From Eumeta japonica (Eukaryota > Arthropoda > Insecta > Lepidoptera > Psychidae), in assembly GCA_005406025.1 (NCBI GenBank), contig BGZK01001431.1, positions 89,613 to 153,612 of the forward strand: a stretch of 64,000 nucleotides of DNA, given 5' to 3'. Made by a program: the position numbers and the translations under genes. The notes beneath the pieces were generated by a model. That model saw nothing but the letters and a program-made list of their open reading frames with translations. It did no database searches and was not told the DNA's origin. Positions 34,616-45,294 of the stretch are shown here, one piece after another (position 1 is the first letter of the stretch; each line of letters starts with the position of its first letter).

Positions 34616-35190
34616 ATTAATTAAACAATTCTAAAAATGTTTAACACTTGTCAAAATAACGATGACTCGCCACTGCCGCAGCCGTGAACTGATTTTAATA
34701 TTCGGATAACTCTGCTTTTATAATGAGCAATCTCCTTTAAATGTGATGTTAACGTTTAATTAATTAAACAAATCTAAAAATGTTTAACACTTGTCAAAAT
34801 AACCATGACTCGCCACTGCCGCAGCCCTGAACTGATTTTAATATTCGGATAACTCTGCTTTTATAATGAGCAATCTCCTTTAAATGTGATGTTAACGTTT
34901 AATTAATTAAACAAATCTAAAAATATTTAAAACTTGTCAAAACAACCATGACTCGCCACTGCCGCAGCCGTGAACTGATTTTAATATTCGGATAACTCTG
35001 CTTTTATAATGAGCAATCTCCTTTAAATGTGATGTTAACGTTTAATTAATTAAACAAATCTAAAAATGTTTAACACTTGTCAAAATAACCATGACTCGCC
35101 ACTGCCGCAGCCCTGAACTGATTTTAATATTCGGATAACTCTGCTTTATAATGAGCAATCATCTTTAAATGTTATATTAACGTTAAATTT
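34616..35190 (+). repeat. Tandem array, four 143-bp units
   Basis: The phrase ATGACTCGCCACTGCCGCAG recurs at 34662, 34805, 34948 and 35091, exactly 143 bp apart. Units are nearly identical and include CTGATTTTAATATTCGGATA and GTTAACGTTTAATTAATTAA. Units 1 and 3 read GCAGCCGTGAAC, units 2 and 4 GCAGCCCTGAAC. Unit 3 has extra changes around AAATATTTAAAACTTG, and unit 4 has a one-base deletion in CTGCTTTATAATG. The array is satellite-like and non-coding. Confidence 0.95.
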
Positions 35191-35194
35191 TACT

Positions 35195-37735
35195 AACTGT
35201 ATTTGCTCGAGTGAGAAGAGTTAGAAGAATACAAAAGTGATAAAAACGGAAGAAGTAAAACTTTGTACAATAGAGGAATGGTTTATTAAAACAATTGTAA
35301 TTCACTAAATAAGTTATTTTATATTCATTTCTTTTACAAGTGTACAATTTTCAAAGGGTTCTGATTATTATTATTAATCTGTCTGATTCGGATCAAATTT
35401 TTCATAACTTAACTTAGAAATTATAGAATTTTAAAAGAGTTAAATTTTGTACTTATCCATCTTTTTTAAAACTAATTCGCCGGTAGCAAGACTTCCAATT
35501 TTTATTTATGAATTTCGCAATAGAAATAAGTTCCTACAAGTTATTTTAAAACATGGAATATCAATGTAAATCTAATCAAGATTTCTCGTGACTGAATCCG
35601 AACGTCTTGCTCGTCGAGCTACTAAACTTTCCGCATTTCAAATCAGTCAATTAATATTAATCGCATTAGTTTTCTCGAACTTCCTTTACTTAAGTATTTC
35701 TAATTTTAGATTTCAACATAAACGTTATGAAACTCTCTTTCATATCATTCATGCTAATAATTTAACTATATATATTAATAATTTAAAAAGAGACTAGTAG
35801 AAAAAAAAAACGTATCACATATTAGAATGCAACTACGCCCTTTCCCTTCGACGCCGCCGGCGGCCGGCCGTTTTATTAACTGCAAACGCTAATTCACTGC
35901 AGGACGAGCAACAAAGCTAAATAGACGCGACATTAGGAGCGGAAATTAGTGGTGGCGCAGGTTCGGTTCGTGTGTTTCGCGAGAGGCCAAAGCAATTCAA
36001 TTTCCCTGCACTTCAAAGCCCGCACGTTGAAGGGGCCGGGCGCGGGGGGGTCTCATTTCCCGGCCCGAGAGCTTTCTCGTCGAGAGTTATTCGGATTTCG
36101 TTCGGTCGGCGGAGAGCTTCGCCTGTAATTCTGGTTTTTCAATTTTATCGGTATCGCAATAGAAACGGCGACGTGTGCCGGTACATTTTTTTCTCATGTA
36201 CATAACTGTACCTTTGATGAAATAGCACGTCTATGTTCACGTTATGTTCCGGATGCAGATGCAAGTTTTCGTATTATAACCGGCACGACGTCCTCCTTCT
36301 CAGAAAGGAACGTAATTATTATTTTGAAATTTCTTTTAACGTATAAATAATAAAGAATCCTTTTTAAGGGGGATTAAATCTACTGCATACTAATACGATC
36401 AAATTCTGGTACGAGTTTATTACTCGTAACAAGAAGTTGGAAGCGATAACATCGAACGCCTTATTTATTAATATCCGATGTCGAGCCGAATAAGAGCCTT
36501 CCAAGCTCACAGCACCTGGGGACTTGAGCGAGATACTGCTTTAGCGTTGTCGCTTTTGGTGCATTACCATAAATAAAATTATTATGAAAAAAATTGCATC
36601 ACAACAATTTTATAAGCATGCATATTTTATTATATGCAATGAAAGTTTATTTGAGTAAACAAGTGGGATTTCAATAACTATTACATCAAAATGGCTTCTT
36701 CTGTAAAATAAAATTGCGGGTTAATCCTGTGTGATGTTAACGATTGTGACTGATGATTATTACATGAGTGATGTAGATCATCTCAGAAAAGAGAAAAGGA
36801 TATTCTCAAGGTGAAGAATTAGAAATTTTGGGAGTAGGGATCTATATCGTTCTTAGAAAACACTATATATGTGAAAGTGATCTTGGATGTCTTCTAATGT
36901 TATTGACTTTAGTTTTTCAATTCTACTTAAACGATTTATTAATTTTTATAACAGAAAAAAAATATCGAATATAATTCTTTTCAAACAGAGATTTACATTT
37001 TACACGCGAATGACATCCATTTAAACCTCAAATTTTTCCACTGTCTAAAAATAAAAATCGATCGATTATCCTGATTTTTATTTTAAAACGAAAAAAATCT
37101 TTTATTTCGCATACAACCTGAAAAAATAAGCCGACGTTCGCTTGTTTTAATATGCATTACCGCGGTGTGCGTGGGTTGCGGGGCCCTACGCTACCTTTAA
37201 AATTAATAATATAAGGCTACGTAACCTTAATGTTCAAAAATTATTGAATTATTTTAATTGTTATTTTCGGAAATCGACCGGCTGGTAGCGCTTCGGTAAT
37301 TATCGCATTAGTTTCGTATCAGGGGAAGACAGATAAAGGGTGCGAACACTGACTTTGGGCAAATTAAAGATTGACGAATTCTTAACCTTGACTCAAATCG
37401 TACAATTAATTTTATTCTCTGCTTTTTCAACAAATTATTGGATTTTTGCGTATGTTTCATAGTATTTATCTACTTGCATCATACCCATAAACTCTCAAGA
37501 GAATCGTCAATGTGGTGGTTAATCGGGTTAAATACAATCAAATAAATAATAGTATTCGTTAATAAACGGTACCTATATAACTGCCTTAATAACGATCAAA
37601 GAAAACTTCCTGAGTACTTATTAAATAATTATGCACCACATTCCCATAACAAATACAGATGAAAATCTATTTACCTTCACATTATCACCAACAGCACAAA
37701 ATCGTTTCATGAAAGATGTACCAAAATCAGAAAAG
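35195..37735. other. Intergenic with GC-rich island at 35815-36180
   Basis: The island (GCCGCCGGCGGCCGGCCG, later a G run near 36040) contrasts sharply with its AT-rich surroundings. A 77-codon frame (35972-36205) crosses it but shows no recognisable residues. 36400-36570 is also mixed in composition. Nothing else is supported. Confidence 0.4.
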
Positions 37736-38002
37736 GATATTCAGACAGGGCCAGACCCGCTGGCGCGTTGCGCGTGCGATTTAAATAGGCTCCGGCGGGT
37801 GGCGGCGCGCTTGACCCGGCCGCGGATACAGCGGCCGGGGGATTTTGGATTTCGAATGCAAATAGAGTTTCGAACACGAAAATGGCGGCGCCGTCGAAGG
37901 GGGCGCATGCGACGGCACTCGACGCCCGTTGTAAACGATACCATTTCCGTTGTTAACGTTTTCTGTTTGTTTGTAATTCGAGTCCGCTTGAAGGATAATT
38001 AA
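37631..38002 (+). CDS. Unrecognised ATG-initiated frame, probably not a gene
   Basis: The frame is open for 123 codons from an ATG. The first third is ordinary, and the remainder is Arg-rich (KWRRRRRGRMRRH) because it crosses a GC-rich island (37740-37935). No domain, signal peptide or splice context is recognised, and opposite-strand frames of 67 and 89 codons overlap it. The likelier reading is a conserved non-coding or CpG-rich patch. Confidence 0.15.
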   Translation: MHHIPITNTDENLFTFTLSPTAQNRFMKDVPKSEKDIQTGPDPLARCACDLNRLRRVAARLTRPRIQRPGDFGFRMQIEFRTRKWRRRRRGRMRRHSTPVVNDTISVVNVFCLFVIRVRLKDN

Positions 38003-38004
38003 TT

Positions 38005-38595
38005 CGATATCGAAGTAAATACGTTTTGGCGTAAACAATAAATTATTCATGGAGTTCCAGTTTGGCTCATGATTAAAAAAAAACGTGAATAGTGATTTAA
38101 ATTTTGAAAATCTCGGTATTCCGAGAGTTTCAAAATAAACAACCTGTAGGTTGTCTTTTGGTGGAGAGTAAGATTTGTACTCTTTGGTTTGCTATTATTA
38201 AGGGAGAAAGGTATTAATATTCGAATCACAAAAAATCTACTATGATGAGTCAGTTAGTACTCTTATGGGAACAAATAAGGAAGGTCAAAACCTATTTTGA
38301 ATAGCTGTATCGCAGATGAACTTACGGCTCTATCGGTCTCTAACAAGTTGTAACATATGTTATATAGTTGCCATTCAATTTTCATTAACTGTCTATCAAA
38401 AATAAATGACAGCATAAATTTTTCACTCAGTTCTCGTCTGTATATAATAATAATTAATGTCTTACCTCCTTCATACGCTTGTATTCCTCTGTTAACGGCG
38501 GTATCTCTCGGCGAATGGAAGAAGGAATATTGCCTATTGTGAAAAAAGGATGAATGCTTAGGTGTAAAATATTACAGACCCATTTCTATTTAAAG
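38005..38595. other. AT-rich spacer
   Basis: Nothing recognised. Confidence 0.4.
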
Positions 38596-38597
38596 TC

Positions 38598-38790
38598 ATA
38601 TGGGCCGGCAACGGCCGGCCCGCTGTAAGATTTGATCCGGGCCGCGAGACATTTTGAATAATTTCATGTCTGATGTAGATATCACGCAAATCGCGATAGA
38701 TCGCTAAAAATTATGAACACCACTTTAAAATGTTGGACGCGGTCCGCGAACGTACTTGCACACTAAAGTTTGGCCCATAACACGTCAAAG
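38598..38790 (+). mobile_element. hAT-like non-autonomous remnant
   Basis: TATGGGCCGGCAACGGCCGG and GCCCGCTGTAAGATTTGATC, GGGCCGCGAGACATT (38599-38655) resemble the common GGCCCGCG-rich end of hAT elements. AAAGTTTGGCCCATAAC (38765-38781) resembles the opposite end. No transposase coding is present, and an 8-bp target duplication could not be identified. Confidence 0.45.
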
Positions 38791-38794
38791 GTTG

Positions 38795-39722
38795 CCCATA
38801 ACTGGTTTAAAGTAATAAGAAGCGCATCTGGTGTTTGCATGTTTGTTATATTTTCATGATTAAATCATTGTCTCAATTAACGAGCTAGTAGTCGACTTTT
38901 TTTTTAATCAAATTTTACAGTTTGCAGCCCTTTATTAGATAAAATTGCTTACAGTACACAACATGTAACATGAATGTGGATTTGGGACAAGGCACTCATA
39001 CTCCGATTTTCAACAATTAAGACCCGCAACTTTGTAAGATTCTACTTTGGTGAATTTAACGGATAAACCTGAGACTCCAGCCGTTCCGCTCCAAATAACA
39101 ACAATTACGTTGGCCGATAATTTTGAAGATAACATTGTTTTACACAATCTCAGCTCTTGTAAGCCAAGATGCTCGGATGTCGCTCGTCGACGCCCACCGA
39201 TATTGGCGAAACTGAAGTGCTCGATTTGATTCGATTTAAACTATTACAATGTATCGATAAATGTACGGGAAATATTCGTAGTCGATAAATAGTTACTATA
39301 TTTCCGAATGTACTTATTCATAGTGCTCAAGCAATGCCCCAATATATTGAATACGGGCTTTGTCTGCGATCTTAATCTAACATGCACTAGCTAATCTTAT
39401 CTTTATCTATCTAGAGGGTAGAGATTCGTCTAAACAAATTTGGTTTTTGCTTTCAGTTATAGGCTTCGTTACAGATATAAAATGAAAATGTAGTAGTGAA
39501 GTGGTTTATCATTTAAGAGAAACTTTTGTAGGCACGACTTGACAGTAGTTGTAATTTTTTTTTGGGCGAAAGAAATTTTCAATAAAATTAATAGGTTGTT
39601 TTTGAACTTATCGTATTTAATATTGAAATTTAGAACTCATGGCCCAAATAGAACTACTCAAAATAAAAGTGGCCAGATTTCGAAAATGGCTACTTCTTTT
39701 ATTAACCCATACTATATTTATT
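38795..39722. other. Intergenic, nothing recognised
   Basis: No supported frame. Short chance frames only. Confidence 0.4.
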
Positions 39723-39726
39723 AATA

Positions 39727-40220
39727 CAGTGGAATCTCAATAACTCAAATGTCAAGGGAAATGCAAAAAAAATCGAGTTAACGAGTTGTCAACTTAAGAA
39801 CTTTGAGATACATATGGTTGTGTCGACAAGGAATAAACAACGTTCACAGCGGTGTTACTTAGAAAGTTTCATGAATGTATTGATTCATTGCACGTGTTCA
39901 AGACAAAAACAATGGATTAGAAGCTCCGAACCCGAACATTCATTTTGGAATTTATTGCTATTATTTCGGGGAATTCCAAGTAAGACGTCATTATATTTTA
40001 CCAACTACGACTTACGGAGTCTCCTTTTTGAAATTCGAGTTATAGAGTATAAATATGTATTATCAATACTTCGTAGGGAAATAACATTTTGTTCGAGTTA
40101 CAAAGTCTAAATAATTCGAGATACCGCGTATTTAGGGGTTCTTCGGAAGGGAATGGCAATTTTTTTCGACTTACTGAGGATTTCGACTTAACGAGGTTCG
40201 AGTTATTGCTAGTTGTACTC
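39727..40220. mobile_element. pogo/Tigger-type short element (MITE-like)
   Basis: After TA at 39725-39726, the left end reads CAGTGGAATCTCAATAACTC, the form of pogo/Tigger terminal repeats. It is followed by ATCGAGTTAACGAGTTG. The right end, GACTTAACGAGGTTCGAGTT and ATTGCTAGTTGTACTC (to 40220), is the diverged complement. TTCGAGTTA recurs several times inside (40031, 40092, 40196), typical of subterminal repeats. The 98-codon frame inside (39814-40110) does not look like a transposase. Confidence 0.65.
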
Positions 40221-40224
40221 CGCT

Positions 40225-40705
40225 CCGCTCGGGTGGACATAAAGTGAATTTCTTGATTTTTCTACTTAGTGATCTCTCTATATACTAAATGTGAATACGT
40301 TATTTATAAAGAATATTCACTATTTATAAATTATTGAAATAATTTCAATAACTACTTCAATAATAATATTTAGCTGTGCACGTGGTTCTGCTTGAGTCAT
40401 TTTTTTATATCGAGCTTTTTATATTGAACTCTATCATGACTTTTTAGTTTTTGATTTAGTAGCGATATCTGTCACAACGTAAATCAGAAATTTTACTTAA
40501 ATTACCCGTAAAAGTTACACACACTCATAACTTTTATACATTCGGACATTGTCTTTGGTTTCTATTCTAACGAAAATAACAAAATAAACGACTGTATTGA
40601 TTGCTATGTCACCTCGCTGAGATTCGATTTATAGGCGCGATTAAACAATGAAATTTGTTTTACGACTTAACTATATATTACTTAATATAAATATCAACAT
40701 AAAAT
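40225..40705. other. AT-rich spacer
   Basis: Nothing recognised. Confidence 0.4.
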
Positions 40706-40707
40706 TT

Positions 40708-41082
40708 GGTTGCCTGTAAAGTCGGTATACGGGCGAAAGTTTACGTGACAACGACTTTGAATGGTAAAATCATTTTAATGTGAATATTCGTATAGTAGGA
40801 AGAAGGATGAAATAATCAATTTAAAACATTTATTTATATAAATTTAACACGCACTGAATTTCATATTAACAAAATTTTATTTTTACCTTACACATACATA
40901 CGTATTTATATACAAATATACATACAATAACTTGCAATACATTTGCAAGCTAAACCGATCATAAGTGGGAAGACGCAAGGCGCGGCCTCTCTCGTTCGGT
41001 GACTCATCGTTACGTTACCGAGCGTTACACTTTTCATAAGTGACTCCCAGCCGCAACCTAATTTAAGACGTTGTCACGTCAA
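40708..41082 (-). repeat. Repeat A, copy 2 (inverted)
   Basis: The minus strand runs TTGACGTGACAACGTCTTAA (41063-41082) to GGCAACC's complement at 40708. It includes TTGCAAGTTATTGTATGTAT and ACTTTCGCCCGTATACCGAC. It lacks the roughly 34-bp internal duplication and one GAGCGA-rich segment of copy 1, which accounts for much of its shorter length (375 versus 491 bp). Confidence 0.7.
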
Positions 41083-41084
41083 TA

Positions 41085-44078
41085 TAAATAACACACGCAC
41101 GGTTTACAATATAAATGCGAAAACGAACGAATAAAAATTAAATCTCTAAGATGTTTTCCATATCGCTTCCAGAAAAAAAGTTAGAAGCAAGAAATCGCGT
41201 GTCATGAAAACGTGTAGAAAGTTGAGCTCCAGTTTCTTTCGAACTAGAAAAAGTAATAGAGCCTTCAGATTAATCTCCGCTTCAGAGGTTCCCAACGCAG
41301 ATACGGAACGAGGTGTCCACGAACCATCGACTTACTAATTCACCTTCAAAATTTCCAAAAAATACCACTTATGGTTTTGGAAGATTTTTTGATTTCCTTC
41401 TCCATATGTTTCTCAAGCTAGCTCTTTATCCATAGCTGATTTTAACTATCCTAGTTTTAAACCTGATCGTAACACATTTAGTTGAATGTTTCTTTAAATG
41501 TAATTATTTTCCGTATTAACTAAACTGTGTATGTAACAGAATCGTAGTTTAAAATGTGAAAGTAATTTTAACAAGTCAGTCAAATCCGAGTCGATTTGAT
41601 AATATAAATTATCGCTATGGTTCTTGGCCACAGTGAACAATACAATTTTATATAATAAATGTCTCCTGTTCACGACTATTTTGCATTTCCCACAAAATTT
41701 CAGAGCTTCGAGGTTTTCTTTTAAGGGTTCCTCTAAGAATATATAAGACTCAATATTCTTTATATTTCTTTTTATATTTTAGGCTCCGCAGTTGCGTAGA
41801 TAAAAGGGACGGCTAGATTTTTACATATTTTTTTAAAATCTTATTAATTATGCATTTCGAGATTGAAATATATTTATATTTCTTATAACAACCAAATTAA
41901 AAAAAAAAAAACTGTATATGAAACATGTAAGAAAATATTCTAGCAGTTCTAAACTAAAACATTGTCATTCTTAACAAAACTGCAATAAAAATACATTTTT
42001 GTCAAAACGTTGCGATGTGATGTATTATTATCAAATTAATTCAAAGGTAGTCTTCAATTTTTGTTATGGTCTCTAAAATGATAGTGAAGGCTAACTATTT
42101 CACCCAAATGGAACACGAAACTTGATCTTTTAGGAGGGTTTTTAAATAATGCTTTTAATATAGAACGTTCTAACTGCTTTTCTCAAATTGTGCCCTAGAG
42201 GGCGCGACTATAGATCTCTATTTGTTTCTCGATAATGAGAATGAAACGGATGTGCATTGAACGAGCTCAGGAAATAAACTCTACAAAGAAACTAGTGTGA
42301 TCTAAAAAGCTTTTAAAGCTTCAGTAATAAGGTAAAAAACGGAATAAAACAAAAGCATGAAACTTTCAGAGTAATTTAAATGTAAGCGAGACGGCGGCCG
42401 GTACATTTATTAGCGCTCCCGAACCTGAGAGCGGAAGTTTAAAAAAAATCCTTACGCGGTGTAAGAAATAAATCATTCTGGCACTCCATTGTGTTTTATG
42501 AAACGGATACACATACGACTGGCGGAGAGGGTGGACAAATAGAATTTCAGAAAAATATACCCGTTAAGTCAGAGTCGTAGGAGTGAATTCACTTTAGTGA
42601 ATGAGTTCAGCACGGCCAAATATTTATGCGTTTGGTCCCGGCTTTGCGTATTTTACAAGTTTTTTAATAACAACAATAGAAAGGACCACATGTCCTAGAG
42701 TCAGCTTAAAAAAACATTGGACAAGTGTAGATAGGGCTTTTACCCTGAGGATTCCGTATGAACTTAATTTGTATGTATATACTACACCCATCAACAGCCT
42801 TGAAGATTTTTGGTTGCTTTCGGTACCATAGAAGATGAAGAATTTGGAATCATTAATTGTTTTCCTCTTTTTATTTATATTGTTGATTCAATAAAATATA
42901 TACATTTAATAATGATGTCATAAGTTTATTTAGTCTTTTTTCATTATCACGAAAAATGAACGTCCACATAAAAATTATACTAAGTTTTGTGCTTATTCGT
43001 AATTGACAATACCAAAATTAAAACAAAAATATTTTGTTCATAAATTAAATCCCAATTGTAGGGCTTATGGGTCGAACCGCCTATCTTATATAAGAATATT
43101 GTGGGAGAATCTCTAGGCATCAGTAGTCCGGTGATTAAAAATCCTCCACAACGTAATCTTCCAATACAAAAATGAGTCTCGCAACGCAATTCGTCACAGA
43201 TGGGGATCTGAAACTGCTCGAAATGTTTCGTGTAAATGAACAGTGCTCAGTGCGCTCGGTCGGTTACGCGAAAACTTGGCTCGACGCGTTTTTATAGTTG
43301 TCATAAAGACGATAGGCGAAATACTGGATACATTAGTCGTCTTATACGATATCCTTTTCCTTGGAGGTAGATAATTCAACAAAATAAAAATGTATTTATA
43401 ACTATGTCATCGATTTAAACACGTTTATTTTTATTGAATTTAAAGCATTTAATAATCATTCTTAATGTTTGTTTAAAATTTTGTATTCATGACAAATAAA
43501 ATAGGTATCGTTTTGCTAGTATAAAATGATTTCGTCTAAAGAAGTTCAATTTACTAACCAGGAGCCCTGCTGTCTTTACGAGCGCTAGACTACTTGAAAT
43601 GTGCTAATTCTGAATTCAATTAAAACTGCATAGAGTTGGTTAGGTAAAGTCTCTATCTAGAGTTGAACTTCTGGATTTTATTACCGAAATCGTTTTAAAT
43701 TTTTAAAACAAAACATATTTTAATTGATTAGAAGCCTTGGAGAACATGTTTTGTATTAAAAAAAAACCTAAGATGTAGAAGGAATCACCAAAATTAATCT
43801 ACATAAATGACAAAATATTAGAAATAAAACGAACGTTTTACTCTTATTTCAAACGTGAAAGTTTGTGAAGATGGACGGATTTTATTACTGTTTCATTACT
43901 TTTTATCGATACGTTTTATTTTAAAAACTGTAACGGATTTTATTGAAACTTTATACGAGTAAAGTTTATGCTATAACCTATAATTTATAATGCGGCTTCG
44001 TTCGTGTGCACTTGGAAATAAATTTTTACTTCTGACGATCGGTTATCAAAAGCAATGTTAAAGAGAAGGTTAAGTTCA
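41085..44078. other. Intergenic, nothing firmly recognised
   Basis: 41150-41340 and 42380-42440 are mixed in composition. Minus-strand frames 42980-43189 and 43194-43382 overlap no known family. 43990-44020 (GCGGCTTCGTTCGTGTGCAC) resembles the GC-rich head of repeat F and may be a solitary fragment. Confidence 0.4.
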
Positions 44079-44079
44079 A

Positions 44080-44370
44080 CGTCGAACAGGACCGAAATAG
44101 GGATTAGGACCGTGAGTGGATTTTTTGTGATAAAAAAATTTGCTGTAATACGTGTTTTTGGTGTAAGAGTATAGATCTGGGATAACGTAATTGGAATTGA
44201 ATCGAGGACAGAACCGAGGTCTAGACCAAGAGCGGAAACCAGCGAGACCAGGATCAGAATCGTGAGAGAGATTGAGACGTCTTCATCGTTCGATACATGA
44301 ACGATACAAAAGAATTTATACTATGCCCACGCGGGTGGAGCTGTGGACCCTGGACCCAAAGCTAGTTTAA
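44080..44370 (-). repeat. Repeat F, copy 3
   Basis: The minus strand begins AAACTAGCTTTGGGTCCAGG (44349-44368). It then reads CCCGCGTGGGCATAGTATA (44320-44338), AAATTCTTTTGTATCGTTC, and a degenerate TCGATTCC-like tract (GAATCG/GAGACC on the plus strand) to about 44080. Confidence 0.65.
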
Positions 44371-44371
44371 C

Positions 44372-45080
44372 ATGACATCTGTGGCATATAGCAAAGCTTT
44401 AGATAGACGAAGTTCTTATATAAGTAAGTACTGCGTATGCACGTCTTTATGCAACGGTCTTTGGATCCGCATCGGTATTCACAAAACTAAAAAGGGCAAA
44501 TACATTGTACAGACATTTTATGTGGAAAACATACATTTTAGAAACAAGTGTAAGAGTTACTCCTTGACCACGGGCGAATTGACCAATGAGTTTTTAAGTA
44601 TCATTAAATCATTCGCTTCATGCCCGGAGAATACAACGCGCCGTCGTTCGGTTGCAAAAATTAGCAGAAACGGCCTTTAGCTATCTACAATCCAGAATAG
44701 ACGGCTTAAAGGCCGAACGCTTCAGTCTAAAAAAAATATCGAAGGGGAGCATGCCTTAGTAGTGCCATCGTTGAAGCCTAACTACGACTTTTTATGCCTA
44801 AGGGATAACCGTTAGCCTCTTTTTTGTAAAGCCTAAGAACTAATATATTCTGCTCTGAGCTCTTTCATAATCAATACGTGTATATCGAATGATGTCTTAA
44901 TAAGATCATCCACTATAATCAATGATTTAAATGAATATTTGGGCACAAGGTGCTACCTTAATATTTTTTTATTTCAAAACAGATGTCTCTCTTTATTGAG
45001 CTGTAACGAATTTCATTACATAAAGTAAAATTTGACTCACCGGTTATGTATATCAGATAATTAAAATGACAATAATAAAT
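44372..45080. other. Unclassified segment with one ATG frame
   Basis: An ATG frame of 102 codons (44372-44680, plus) starts at the very edge of repeat F copy 3. It contains GLWIRIGIHKTKKGKYIVQT and ENTTRRRSVAKISRNG. I recognise no domain. Base composition suggests old transposon coding rather than host DNA, but this is weak. Confidence 0.3.
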
Positions 45081-45082
45081 AG

Positions 45083-45291
45083 ATTTGGAGAAGATGATAA
45101 GATCAATCATTTAATAAGAAATTGTACAATATTCCGTACTTTTATTCTAGAAATAACACTATTGATTATTGTTTTGTTGTCATATAATGACCATTGAAGT
45201 AATTTTAATAAACAAATAATAGTTTGGTTCTTTGAAGTAAGTGATAGTTATTTTAATACAAAAAATAACATGACAAATATTTTGAATTCAA
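45083..45291 (+). repeat. Repeat D, copy 2
   Basis: This is the direct partner of 18867-19072. It has GATAAGATCAATCATTTAAT, AATTGTACAATATTCCGT, AATAATAGTTTGGTTC and AAAATAACATGACAAATATT in the same order. It is non-coding. Confidence 0.7.
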
Positions 45292-45294
45292 CAG

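Noticed and set aside
34616..35190. Possible CRISPR-like or gene-array reading of the 143-bp repeat
   Set aside because: Units are contiguous without unique spacers and contain stops in all frames; a simple tandem repeat explains them.
44372..44680. 102-codon ATG frame beside repeat F copy 3
   Set aside because: No recognisable motif; may be old mobile-element coding but cannot be supported.
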